Below are positions 1 through 8,936 of a stretch of DNA of 10,747 nt, piece after piece. The position numbers and the translations under genes were made by a program. The notes beneath the pieces were generated by a model. The model worked only from the letters and a program-made list of their open reading frames with translations, ran no database searches and was not told the DNA's origin. The DNA lies in contig JACRDR010000303.1 of assembly GCA_016212845.1 (NCBI GenBank), positions 1 through 10,747 on the forward strand, read 5' to 3'. Numbering within the stretch: the stretch's first letter is position 1; every line of letters begins with the position of its first letter. Origin of the DNA: Elusimicrobiota bacterium (GTDB lineage: Bacteria > Elusimicrobiota > Elusimicrobia > UBA1565 > JACRDR01).

Positions 1-193
1 GCATCTCGGCTTAAATCTGAAGCTGCGCATGGACGCGCCTCTGGATTTGTGGACCTTCCCCCTCTACACTATCTCCCAATCCGAAGAGGGATTCGAGAGG
101 ACCTATCAAGGGAGCGTATTGCTTCTGCATAAGCGATTGAGCCTGGCCCCCGGGGCGCAGGCCGTGCTCGGCGTTTCCGCGGAGGCCGAGTGA
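1..193 (+). CDS. C-terminal end of an unidentified protein (partial)
   Basis: An open frame enters from the left edge (first full codon at position 2) and ends at TGA 191-193, giving the last 63 residues. I do not recognise the family. The visible part alternates polar and hydrophobic residues (for example LGLNLKLRM near its start and VLLLHKRLSL further on), which suggests beta strands; there is no clear membrane segment. Its stop overlaps the GTG start of the PTS IIC gene (GTGA, 190-193), so it is probably the preceding gene of the same operon. In related PTS clusters IIA or IIB genes sit here, but this tail does not resemble the end of a mannose-family IIB that I can recall. The upstream sequence is needed to identify it. 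Confidence 0.6.
   Translation, partial: HLGLNLKLRMDAPLDLWTFPLYTISQSEEGFERTYQGSVLLLHKRLSLAPGAQAVLGVSAEAE
181..185 (+). promoter_or_regulatory. Shine-Dalgarno site for PTS IIC
   Basis: GGAGG lies 4 bases before the GTG at 190. It supports this unusual start codon, which overlaps the stop of the preceding gene. Confidence 0.6.
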
Positions 194-813
194 TCGCCTG
201 GGACTTGGGCGTGCTCCCGGCCTTATGCCTCGTCATCGCGGCGCTCGAGCTCGACAACGTGCATATCGGCCAGTGGATGCTCTCGCGGCCGATCCTCGTC
301 GGACCGGTGCTGGGCGCCCTATGCGGCGTGCCGTGGCTCGGTCTCGCGGGCGGCGCGGTGCTCGAGCTCTTCTGCGTGGACGTCCTGCCCGTCGGCAACG
401 CGCTTCCGGTCAACGGCACCGTCGCCGCCGCCTCTTTCGTCCTGCTCGCGGCCGGACCGAGCGCCGTGCCCGCGGCGGCCGCGTTTCCGGCCGCGCTCGG
501 GCTCGGCAGCGTGTTCCGCCGCGTCGAGAACGCGGTCCGATCGTGGCGCGTGCTGCTCGCGCAGCGCGCCTTCCACGCCGCCGAGGCGGGAGAGAAGATC
601 AAGCTCGGGCGCGTCCTTTTCGTCGGCATGTTTGCGCACGCGGCGGTGACCGCGGTCTTTCTCTACGCGACGGTGGCGGCCGCCGGACCCGTGCTGGACG
701 CCGCGTGGGACTGGGCGCCCGCGTCGGCGCGCCACGGGATCGACTTAGCCTACTGCAACGCGCCGTGGCTGGGGCTGGCGGCGCTGCTCCATGCCTTGAG
801 GCCGAGGGGATGA
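190..813 (+). CDS. PTS mannose/sorbose-family IIC component
   Basis: This is the membrane channel subunit of a mannose-family phosphotransferase system, which would move a sugar across the inner membrane together with IID. The 207-residue protein is strongly hydrophobic. Near residues 20-80 it carries the family signature: GQWMLSRPILVGPVLGALCG, then GLAGGAVLELFCVDVLPVG and a conserved ALPVNGT loop. The GTG start has a GGAGG site 4 bases upstream and no better start is nearby. At 207 residues it is shorter than typical IIC proteins (about 250 or more), mainly in the C-terminal half; such short versions occur, to my knowledge, in PTS clusters of some deltaproteobacteria and relatives. Its TGA (811-813) overlaps the ATG of IID. 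Family assignment is confident; the substrate is unknown. Confidence 0.88.
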   Translation: MIAWDLGVLPALCLVIAALELDNVHIGQWMLSRPILVGPVLGALCGVPWLGLAGGAVLELFCVDVLPVGNALPVNGTVAAASFVLLAAGPSAVPAAAAFPAALGLGSVFRRVENAVRSWRVLLAQRAFHAAEAGEKIKLGRVLFVGMFAHAAVTAVFLYATVAAAGPVLDAAWDWAPASARHGIDLAYCNAPWLGLAALLHALRPRG

Positions 814-1589
814 TGTCCGCGAGACTCAAGACGAACGTGATCGCGCGCAGCTTTCTCCTACAGTCTTGCTGGAACTACCAGGGCATGCAGAACATCGGCT
901 TCGCGTTCGCGATCCAGCCGTGGCTGCGTACGATCGAGCGGCGCGGCGGTCCGTCCGTCGTCGAGGGCACCAAGCGCCACCTCGAGTACTTCAACACGCA
1001 GCCCTACATGGCTTCCTTCGTGCTGGGCGTCACCGGCCGGCTCGAAGAAGAGCTCGCCGCGGCCGCTCCCGAGGCGCGGGCGCCGATCGAGCAGCGCATC
1101 AGCCGGCTCAAGGCCGCTTTCGGGTCGGCGCTGGCCGGCGTGGGCGACTCGCTTTTTTGGGCGACGCTGCGGCCCGCCTGCGCGGCCTTCGCGATGCTCC
1201 TTTGGCTCGTTCTCTTCTCGATGGGCGTCTACGACGCGTTCGGCTGGGCGGCCCTCGCGTATTTGGCGTCCTACAACGTGCCGGCCCTGGCCGTGCGCTG
1301 GCGCGGCCTCGCCCTCGGCTACGGCCTGGGCGAGGGACTCGCCGGCGAGCTCAAGCGCTTCAACTGGCAGGACCGCATGCGCAAAATCCGCTGGGCGGGT
1401 CTCATCTGCGCCGTGCCCCTCACGATCGCGGCGCTCCTCGTGCCGCCGTGGGCGCCCGCGGCGAGCTGGTGGAACGTCCTCGCGCTGGCCGCCGCGGTCG
1501 GCATCCGCCAGTTCGGCTGGCCCACGCCGCGGGTCTGCGCCGCGAGCCTCGCGTTTTTCGTCATCGCCGCGGCGGCGGGGGTCCTATGA
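810..1589 (+). CDS. PTS mannose/sorbose-family IID component
   Basis: This is the second membrane subunit of the mannose-family PTS permease, unique to this PTS class. The 259-residue protein shows the family landmarks in order: RSFLLQSCWNYQGMQNIGFA near residues 13-32, KRHLEYFNTQPYMASFVLG around residues 53-71, GVGDSLFWATLRP around residues 110-122, and YNVPALAVRWRGLALGYGLG around residues 154-173. Hydrophobic segments follow in the C-terminal half, including one after GLICAVPLTIAALL. Two adjacent ATG codons (810 and 813) could start it. The first has a GAGG site at 798-801 with 8-base spacing and overlaps the IIC stop (ATGA), so it is preferred. The end overlaps the start of HPr. Length is slightly below the usual 270-290 residues. 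Confidence 0.9.
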   Translation: MMSARLKTNVIARSFLLQSCWNYQGMQNIGFAFAIQPWLRTIERRGGPSVVEGTKRHLEYFNTQPYMASFVLGVTGRLEEELAAAAPEARAPIEQRISRLKAAFGSALAGVGDSLFWATLRPACAAFAMLLWLVLFSMGVYDAFGWAALAYLASYNVPALAVRWRGLALGYGLGEGLAGELKRFNWQDRMRKIRWAGLICAVPLTIAALLVPPWAPAASWWNVLALAAAVGIRQFGWPTPRVCAASLAFFVIAAAAGVL

Positions 1590-1867
1590 GCGCTCCGATC
1601 ACCGTCCAGAAAACCTTCGTCGTGCCGAACAAGCTCGGGCTGCATGCGCGCCCGGCCGCGCTCTTCGTCCAGGCGCTCCAGCGCTTCCGCTGCAAGGTTT
1701 TGGTCGCCAAGGCCGACACCGAGGTCAACGGGAAGAGCCTCATGGGCCTCATGATGCTGGCCGCCGAACACGGCTCCCAGCTCAAGGTGACCCTCGAGGG
1801 CGCGGACGCCCCCCAGGCGATGCTCGAGATCGAAAAGCTCTTCGTGAGGAAGTTCGACGAGGCTTAA
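1586..1867 (+). CDS. ptsH: HPr phosphocarrier protein
   Basis: HPr is the small cytoplasmic PTS protein that takes phosphate from Enzyme I and hands it to IIA proteins. The product has 93 residues, the normal size. The catalytic motif NKLGLHARPAALFV places the phosphorylated His at residue 20. A second motif, VNGKSLMGLMMLAAEHGS, has Ser51 exactly 31 residues after the His, the same spacing as His15/Ser46 in well-studied HPr proteins. This is the Ser that HPr kinase/phosphorylase modifies in bacteria that have that enzyme. The first five residues or so extend beyond the usual start. ATG 1586 overlaps the IID stop (ATGA), and Enzyme I begins 21 bases after the stop. The gene is placed, as usual, directly before ptsI. 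Confidence 0.95.
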   Translation: MSAPITVQKTFVVPNKLGLHARPAALFVQALQRFRCKVLVAKADTEVNGKSLMGLMMLAAEHGSQLKVTLEGADAPQAMLEIEKLFVRKFDEA

Positions 1868-1876
1868 TGCAATAAT

Positions 1877-1880
1877 GGAG
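1877..1880 (+). promoter_or_regulatory. Shine-Dalgarno site for ptsI
   Basis: GGAG sits 8 bases before the ATG at 1889, in the 21-base gap after the HPr gene. It fixes the ptsI start and leaves no room for a separate promoter in the gap. Confidence 0.55.
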
Positions 1881-1888
1881 CCTCGCGA

Positions 1889-3606
1889 ATGATCGTTATA
1901 AAAGGGGTTCCCGCCAGCCCGGGCATAGCCATGGGCAAGGCCTACGTTCTGGAAGACGAAGAGATCGTCGTCAACCGGGTCGAGATCGGCAAGGACAAGG
2001 TCCGAGCCGAGGTGAAGCGCTTCAAGCAGGCGCTCGAGGCCACCTATCGCGACCTCGACGCGGCGGAAGCGAAGGTGCTCAAGACTCTCGGCAAGCAGCA
2101 CGCCAAGCTGATCGACACGCACCGGCTGATCCTGTCCGACCCCCTGATCACGAAGGACGTGCCGCGCCGGATCCTCAACGAGGCGGTCAACGCCGAGTTC
2201 GCCCTTTCCGAGGCGCTCGACCACGTCAATGAGGCCTTCGAGAAAATCGAGGACGAGTTCTTCCGCGAACGGCGCCACGACCTCTTCGACGTGGGCAAGC
2301 GGCTGCTCTCGCACCTCCTCAAGCAGGAGAAGCGCAGCCTCACCGATATCGAGACCGCGTGCATCCTAATCGCGCGCAACCTGCTCCCGTCGGACACGGT
2401 GAACCTCAAGGACTCGAAGATCCTCGGGTTCGCCACCGACCTCGGCGGCAAGACGTCGCACACCGCGATCCTCGCGCAGGGCATGCAGATCCCGGCGGTG
2501 GTCGGACTGTCCGACGCCAGCCACCGGGTGAAGAACGGCGACTTCGTGATCCTCGACGGCGAGCACGGGATGCTCATCATCTCGCCCTCGCCCGAGGCGA
2601 TCGCGAAATACCAGAAGGCGCAGCTCAAGACGCAGCAGGAGGAAAAGGCGCTCGACGCCCTGCGCGGACAGACCGCGGCCACCCTCGATGGGCACCGCTT
2701 CGACCTCTGCGCCAACCTCGACACGCCCGATGAGATCAAGACGATCGTCGGATTGAAGACCGACGGCATCGGACTTTTCCGCACCGAGTACCTGTTCCTC
2801 AACCGGCTGGAAGCGCCGACGGAAGAAGAGCAGTTCCGCGCCTACTCCCAGGCGGTAAAGGCGATGAACGGCTTGCCGACGGTGATTCGCACCGCCGACA
2901 TCGGCGGCGACCGGCTCGCGCAGCTCGGCATCGACGGCCCCAAAAACGAGACGAACCCGTTCATGGGCCTGCGCGGCATCCGCCTCTTCCTCCGCCACTC
3001 CGACCTGCTCAAGACGCAGCTGCGCGCGATCCTGCGCTCCACCCAGCACGGCAAGGTTCGGGTGCTGCTGCCGATGATCTCCTCGATGGCCGAGCTTAGG
3101 TCGGCGCGCCGCATCTTCTTCGCGGCCCAGCAGGAGCTCCTCGCCGAGGGCGTCGATACCGCGAAGAAGGTGGAGCTCGGCATCATGGTCGAGATCCCGG
3201 CCGCCGGGCTCATGCTCGACCATCTGCTCACCGAGGCCGACTTCATCTCGATCGGCACCAACGACCTCATCCAGTATATCCTGGCGGTCGACCGCATCAA
3301 CGAGCATGTCGCTCACCTTTACGACCCGTTCCACCCCGCGGTGGTCCGGACGCTGTACTCGATCGTCGAGACCGCGAAGAAGAAGGGCAAGCGCGTGACC
3401 GTCTGCGGCGAGATGACCTCCGACCCCAAGGCCGCGCCGCTCCTCGTGGGCATGGGCGTCGACGTTCTTTCCGTCACTCCGCGCATGTTCCTGCGCGTGA
3501 AACAGATCGTCATGTCGCTCCGCTTCGAGCACGCGTCGAAGATCGTGCAGCGCGCGTTGTCGATGTCCGACTCCGACGAGATCCAAAGGCTTCTCACGGA
3601 CATCTA

Positions 3607-3607
<1 letters not shown>
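1889..3607 (+). CDS. ptsI: PTS Enzyme I (phosphoenolpyruvate-protein phosphotransferase)
   Basis: Enzyme I is the cytoplasmic entry point of the PTS: it autophosphorylates from PEP and passes the phosphate to HPr. The 572-residue protein has the full family length and layout. Residues 1 to about 145 form the helical HPr-binding and N-terminal region (opening GVPASPGIAMGKA). The swivelling phosphohistidine domain carries GGKTSHTAILA, with the phosphorylated His at residue 191. The PEP-binding barrel follows, with GLFRTEYLFL (Arg298), RTADIGGDR, NPFMGLRGIRLF, SIGTNDLIQY, and the catalytic Cys506 in VCGEMTSDP. All expected active-site residues are present, so it should be functional. It follows HPr closely, and its TAA overlaps the lepA ATG by one base (TAATG). 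Confidence 0.97.
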
Positions 3608-5406
<1,799 letters not shown>

Positions 5407-5419
5407 AATACACCCCATA

Positions 5420-6415
5420 ATGGAAGAACGGCTTTTCTGGATCGGTCTCACCATGGGCCTGTACGCCTGGGGGACCCGTTTCGGCTCCGACCGCGGCATG
5501 CTCGATACGAAGGGCCGCACCGCGATTTGGCACGCGCTCTTCCTCATGATCGCCGGCTTCGCGATGGCGCTCATCGCGGTGATGTCGCTCGAGAGCCGCG
5601 GCCGCTTCGCCCCGCCCGCGCTCGGCACGATCTCGATGCGCGAGCTCTACCCGGCCTCCGCCTTCGGCCTGCTCCTCGGAGTCTGGGGCCTGGTCAGCGC
5701 CTACCGCAAGGGCGACACCCGCGAAGGCCGCCTCTATTTCCAGAACGAGGACATGGAGTGGGCCGAGACCGTGTTCTCGGCGGTGCTGCTCGCTTCCCTT
5801 CTCATGTACTTCGTCGTGCAGGCCTTCAAGATCCCGTCGGGCTCGATGCGCTCGACCTTGCTCGAGGGCGACCACCTCTTCGTGAACAAGTTCATCTACG
5901 GCGTCCGCATTCCGTTCACGAGGAAGCGCATCCTGAAGTTCTCCGCGCCCAAGCGCGGCGACATCATGGTCTTCCAGTTCCCGACCGACGACATGACCGA
6001 GACGCACTGCGGCAGCGTCCAGTACGGCAAGGACTTCATCAAGCGCACGATCGGCCTTCCCGGCGAAACCGTCGAGGTGAAGGCGGGGCAGGTCTACGTC
6101 GACGGCAAGCTGCTCGACGGCGAGACGTACGCGCAGTACCTCGACCCCGTGCGCCAGCCCCCGACGACGGTAAAGGTCCCTGCCGACGCGTACCAGGAGC
6201 TTTGGCAGACGCGCAAGCTCGACCACCAGCTGGGCGACGCGGTCCGCGACAACTTCGGCCCCATCAAGGTCCCCGCGGGCACGTATCTCATGATGGGCGA
6301 CAACCGCGACCGCTCCTGCGACTCGCGGTTCTGGGGTCCGGTCAACGAGCATTACCTCAAGGGTAAGGCTTGGGTCATTTATTGGCCGCCGTCCCGCATC
6401 GGCCGCGTTCATTGA
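5420..6415 (+). CDS. lepB: Signal peptidase I
   Basis: This inner-membrane serine protease removes signal peptides from exported proteins. The 331-residue product contains the S26 boxes: the catalytic Ser142 in IPSGSMRSTLLEGD, the general-base Lys208 in DFIKRTIGLPGE, and the GDNRDRSCDSRFWGP box at about residues 293-307. Up to four hydrophobic segments precede the catalytic domain (about residues 5-19, 36-56, 76-94 and 116-133); the last is directly before the Ser box, so the active site would face the periplasm. Enzymes with one or two membrane segments are the common form, so the N-terminal part (about 100 residues) is an extension. The ATG at 5420 has no clear Shine-Dalgarno site. The gene follows lepA by 13 bases and ends 17 bases before the next start. 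Confidence 0.95.
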   Translation: MEERLFWIGLTMGLYAWGTRFGSDRGMLDTKGRTAIWHALFLMIAGFAMALIAVMSLESRGRFAPPALGTISMRELYPASAFGLLLGVWGLVSAYRKGDTREGRLYFQNEDMEWAETVFSAVLLASLLMYFVVQAFKIPSGSMRSTLLEGDHLFVNKFIYGVRIPFTRKRILKFSAPKRGDIMVFQFPTDDMTETHCGSVQYGKDFIKRTIGLPGETVEVKAGQVYVDGKLLDGETYAQYLDPVRQPPTTVKVPADAYQELWQTRKLDHQLGDAVRDNFGPIKVPAGTYLMMGDNRDRSCDSRFWGPVNEHYLKGKAWVIYWPPSRIGRVH

Positions 6416-6432
6416 ACACTCCCGGCCGGTTC

Positions 6433-7425
6433 ATGCGGTCGGAGATCCTCGAGCAGCCCGACGTGCTCGCGCGCGTCCTATCTAAAGAAGCCGTACGCGC
6501 TCGAAGGATCGGCGCCCAGCTCCGCCGCTTGAAGGCGCCCGTCGCCGTTTTGGCCGCGCGCGGCAGTTCCGACCACGCCGCCGTCGTCGCGAAGTACCTG
6601 ATCGAATGGGCGGCCGGCGTGCCGGTCGCGCTCGCCGCGCCGTCGTTGGCGACGTTGTACAAGACCAAGCTCGCGCTGGAGCGCTCCCTCGTCGTCGGCG
6701 TGAGCCAATCGGGAAAATCTCCCGACGTGGTCGAGTACGTGCGCCTCGCGCGCGCCCAGGGCGCGTTCACAGTCGGAGTAACTAACGACCCAAAATCTCC
6801 GCTCGCGAAAGCGTCCGCCGAGACGCTCCTCTGCCACGCCGGCCCGGAGAAGAGCGTGGCGGCGACGAAGACGTTCACCGCTCAAGTCGCTTGTCTCGCC
6901 CTCCTTGCCGCCGAGTGGGCCGAGGGAGCACGCGCTTCCGCTCTCGAGCGAGGCCTCAAGGAAGCGCCCGCGAAACTGCGCCGGCTTCTGACCGGCTCCG
7001 AGCTTCCCGACGAGTGGGCGCACCGTCTTGCCGCCGCGGAGCGCTGCGTCGTGCTCGCGCGCGGCTTCGCGTACCCGGCCGCGCTCGAGGCGGCGCTCAA
7101 ACTCAAGGAGTCCGCCGGCCTTCCCTGCGAGGGCGCCTCCGCCGCGGACTATCTCCATGGCCCGATCGCCGCCGCGGGTCCCGGCCTCGCCGCCCTGCTT
7201 TTCGCGCCGAAGGGCCCCGGCCGCTCGACGGTGACTCGAGTCGCCGCGCAATTGAAAGCCGCCGGCGCCGATCTCTTGTGGGCCGACGCCGCCGGCTGGC
7301 CGGAGCCTCTTTGCGGCCTGCCGCTCGTCGCGCAGGCGCAGCAGGCCGCCTACCGGCTCGCCCTGCTGAAGGGCCGCGACCCCGACGAGCCGCCGCGCCT
7401 GCGCAAAGTCACCACCACCTGGTGA
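6433..7425 (+). CDS. SIS-domain amino-sugar phosphate isomerase/deaminase (GlmS C-terminal-like, NagB-II/AgaS type)
   Basis: The 330-residue protein consists of two SIS (sugar isomerase) domains equivalent to the isomerase half of glucosamine-6-phosphate synthase, without the glutaminase domain. Proteins of this form are usually sugar-6-phosphate deaminases/isomerases acting on glucosamine- or galactosamine-6-phosphate. Visible motifs are MRSEILEQP at the start, ARGSSDHA (42-49), the phosphate-binding SQSGKS (91-96), ATKTFTAQ, then in the second domain ARGFAYPAALEAALKLKE and YLHGP. Glu226 and His242 are 16 residues apart, as are the GlmS catalytic pair Glu488/His504, and Lys325 near the C-terminus matches the GlmS active-site Lys. 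ATG 6433 is chosen because the family begins with this motif; a TTG at 6412 is an alternative. No clear ribosome site is seen. Its stop overlaps the next gene. Confidence 0.88.
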   Translation: MRSEILEQPDVLARVLSKEAVRARRIGAQLRRLKAPVAVLAARGSSDHAAVVAKYLIEWAAGVPVALAAPSLATLYKTKLALERSLVVGVSQSGKSPDVVEYVRLARAQGAFTVGVTNDPKSPLAKASAETLLCHAGPEKSVAATKTFTAQVACLALLAAEWAEGARASALERGLKEAPAKLRRLLTGSELPDEWAHRLAAAERCVVLARGFAYPAALEAALKLKESAGLPCEGASAADYLHGPIAAAGPGLAALLFAPKGPGRSTVTRVAAQLKAAGADLLWADAAGWPEPLCGLPLVAQAQQAAYRLALLKGRDPDEPPRLRKVTTTW

Positions 7426-8165
7426 GCGCGCTCGCCGCCGTCCTGGCTCTGGCCGCACTCGCCGCCGACGCCCCCTACCACGCGACGAAGAAGGACTTCT
7501 CCGCCGTCCAAGAGGGCATCCGCACGTACCGCAAGGTCCAAGACGAGCTTTGGCCCGGAGCCGGCGACGTCGAAGTGGCGCTCTACGACGCCCGCGACGT
7601 GTTCCTCTATTCTCATCGAGCCGACTATCCGCTCCCCAAGAGCGGAGCGTGGAGGGGATTCACGATCTACCGTGTGCCGCACGGCGAGAAACTGACGAAG
7701 GACGATCTCCGGGGCTGCGGGGGGAGCAAGCCTTTCGTCGACCGGGCGCTCTCCAAGGCGACGAGCCGCGACGCCTATTTCACCTGCGTTCCCCTGGGGG
7801 CCTTCGTCGCCTTTCAAAAGCGCCGGAAAGAGGGCACCGTCTACGACACGCGCGAGAGCTATCTCGCCACCTTCGTCCACGAGCGCGCGCACGTCTACCA
7901 GCGGAACTCGCCGAACGCGCCGGACGTCGTCCACGCCATGGCCGACTTTCTCGATGAGGGCTCGATCCCGCCGTCGAGCGACCGGGGCCAGAGCGTCCTC
8001 GCCGAAGCGTACGCGCAATGGTGCGAACTCAAGGCCGCGGAGAAGCTGTTCCCGAAGCACTACGGAAGGCTGAAGGCCTGGTATAAGCCGGAGGCCGAAG
8101 GCGACCACGACATCGGGCTCGGCCTGGCGCTGCGGGCGCTTAAAGGGGCGGGAGGAACTCGGTGA
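7422..8165 (+). CDS. Exported putative zinc metallopeptidase with HExxH motif
   Basis: I do not recognise a named family. The 247-residue product starts with a short, alanine/leucine-rich stretch (about residues 1-15) that looks like a signal peptide, although it lacks the usual positive charge. Residues 153-157 read HERAH inside the segment TFVHERAHVYQ, a classic zinc-binding HExxH. Glu195 in LAEAYAQW lies 38 residues after the second His and could be the third zinc ligand, as in gluzincins. Two Cys residues (in GCGG and FTC) could form a disulfide bond. The GTG start overlaps the SIS stop (GGTGA); no Shine-Dalgarno site is seen, so the start relies on coupling. The 3' end overlaps the convergent response regulator by 26 bases. 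The peptidase role is inferred from the motif alone. Confidence 0.7.
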   Translation: MSALAAVLALAALAADAPYHATKKDFSAVQEGIRTYRKVQDELWPGAGDVEVALYDARDVFLYSHRADYPLPKSGAWRGFTIYRVPHGEKLTKDDLRGCGGSKPFVDRALSKATSRDAYFTCVPLGAFVAFQKRRKEGTVYDTRESYLATFVHERAHVYQRNSPNAPDVVHAMADFLDEGSIPPSSDRGQSVLAEAYAQWCELKAAEKLFPKHYGRLKAWYKPEAEGDHDIGLGLALRALKGAGGTR

Positions 8166-8511
8166 TCGTCGCGAGCAGGAGGGAGACGTCCATCGGCTTG
8201 GTCAGCAGGCGCGCCTTCAGCGACTCGGGGACGAGACGCTTCGCCGCGTTCTCCTCGACGGCGGTCAGGAAGATGATCGGGATGTGCGCGGTCTTCGGGT
8301 CCTGCTGCAGCGCCTTGCCCGCCGTCGAGCCGTAGGCGCCCGGCATCATCAGGTCGGCGATGATGAGATGCGGCAGCCACTCCTTCGCCTTCTCGATGAG
8401 CTTGAGCCCGTCGCCGACGGACGCGATCGTGTAGCCGCGCGCCTCCAGGATATCGGTCAAGGCGTCGAGGATGCCCGGCGAATCGTCGGCGAGTAGGATG
8501 CGGTAGCTCAT
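8140..8511 (-). CDS. Single-domain response regulator (second of a tandem pair)
   Basis: The 123-residue protein is a stand-alone receiver (REC) domain with no output domain. Receiver landmarks are complete: acidic pair Asp9/Asp10 (LLADDS), phosphoacceptor Asp53 in LIIADLMMPG, Thr83 in FLTAV, and Lys105-Pro106. It would be phosphorylated by a histidine kinase not encoded here and act through protein contacts. Its ATG overlaps the TGA of the upstream response regulator (ATGA, 8508-8511), so the two are co-translated. By hand count the two proteins share about 58% identity over 119 positions. The gene's last 26 bases are antisense to the end of the metallopeptidase gene. Confidence 0.92.
   Translation of the reverse strand: MSYRILLADDSPGILDALTDILEARGYTIASVGDGLKLIEKAKEWLPHLIIADLMMPGAYGSTAGKALQQDPKTAHIPIIFLTAVEENAAKRLVPESLKARLLTKPMDVSLLLATITEFLPPL
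8321..8374. repeat. Direct repeat copy A within the second response regulator gene
   Basis: This 54-base segment matches 8698-8751 at 51 of 54 positions by hand count. It encodes the phosphoacceptor region ending with the GAYGS turn. The rest of the two genes is much more diverged. Confidence 0.75.
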
Positions 8512-8885
8512 GACGCGGGCGCGGGAGGCAGCATGGATTGGACCGCCGCCAGGAGCGGAGCCGGCATGATCGGTTTAAACATCAGCTTCGTGTTCGGCGC
8601 GTCGGGAACGACCCGCCGCGCCTGGTGCTCGGGGACGGCGGTCAAGAAAATCACGGGGATCTTCGCGGTCGTCGGGTCGTCCTGCAGGCTCTTGTACGCC
8701 GCCGAGCCGTAGGCGCCGGGCATCATGAGGTCGGCGATGATGAGATGCGGCCGCCAGGACTTGGCTTTTTCGATCATCTGGACGCCGTCGGTCACCGCGG
8801 CGACCTGATGGCCGCGCGACTCGAGGATGTCCTTTAGAAGTTCGACGATGTCGGGCGTATCGTCGGCGATCATGATCAAGGCCAA
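8508..8885 (-). CDS. Single-domain response regulator (first of a tandem pair)
   Basis: This 125-residue stand-alone REC domain has Asp8/Asp9 (MIADDT), phosphoacceptor Asp52 in LIIADLMMPG, Thr82 in FLTAV and Lys104-Pro105. The frame stays open upstream to 9023, but that extension is low-complexity and would run into the divergent gene. The TTG at 8885 gives the normal receiver start (M-A-L-I-M-I-A-D-D) and lies 11 bases after a GGGAGG on the minus strand (8902-8897). An internal ATG four codons later would cut into the first beta strand, so TTG is preferred. No output domain and no partner kinase are in the window. It is the upstream member of a two-gene unit. Confidence 0.88.
   Translation of the reverse strand: MALIMIADDTPDIVELLKDILESRGHQVAAVTDGVQMIEKAKSWRPHLIIADLMMPGAYGSAAYKSLQDDPTTAKIPVIFLTAVPEHQARRVVPDAPNTKLMFKPIMPAPLLAAVQSMLPPAPAS
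8698..8751. repeat. Direct repeat copy B within the first response regulator gene
   Basis: This is the partner of the 54-base segment at 8321-8374, with 3 mismatches. It spans the codons for the receiver phosphorylation loop. The pair reflects gene duplication, possibly with later gene conversion. Confidence 0.75.
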
Positions 8886-8936
8886 GTGACGGAAAACCTC
8901 CCAGGAATTCCCAGCGGGACCTCTAGGATAGCAGAA
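8886..8936. promoter_or_regulatory. Divergent intergenic region
   Basis: These 51 bases separate the minus-strand response regulators from the plus-strand membrane protein and hold both ribosome sites: GGGAGG for the minus side and AGGA (8925-8928) for the plus side. Promoters for both directions should be here or just inside the genes. A TATAGT at 8940-8945 resembles a -10 box but has no matching -35, and it lies after the preferred start codon. No promoter can be firmly placed. Confidence 0.35.

Noticed and set aside
1875..1892. Five-codon open frame ending on the ptsI start (possible leader peptide)
   Set aside because: It is too short to support, overlaps the ptsI ribosome site, and shows no attenuator structure around it.
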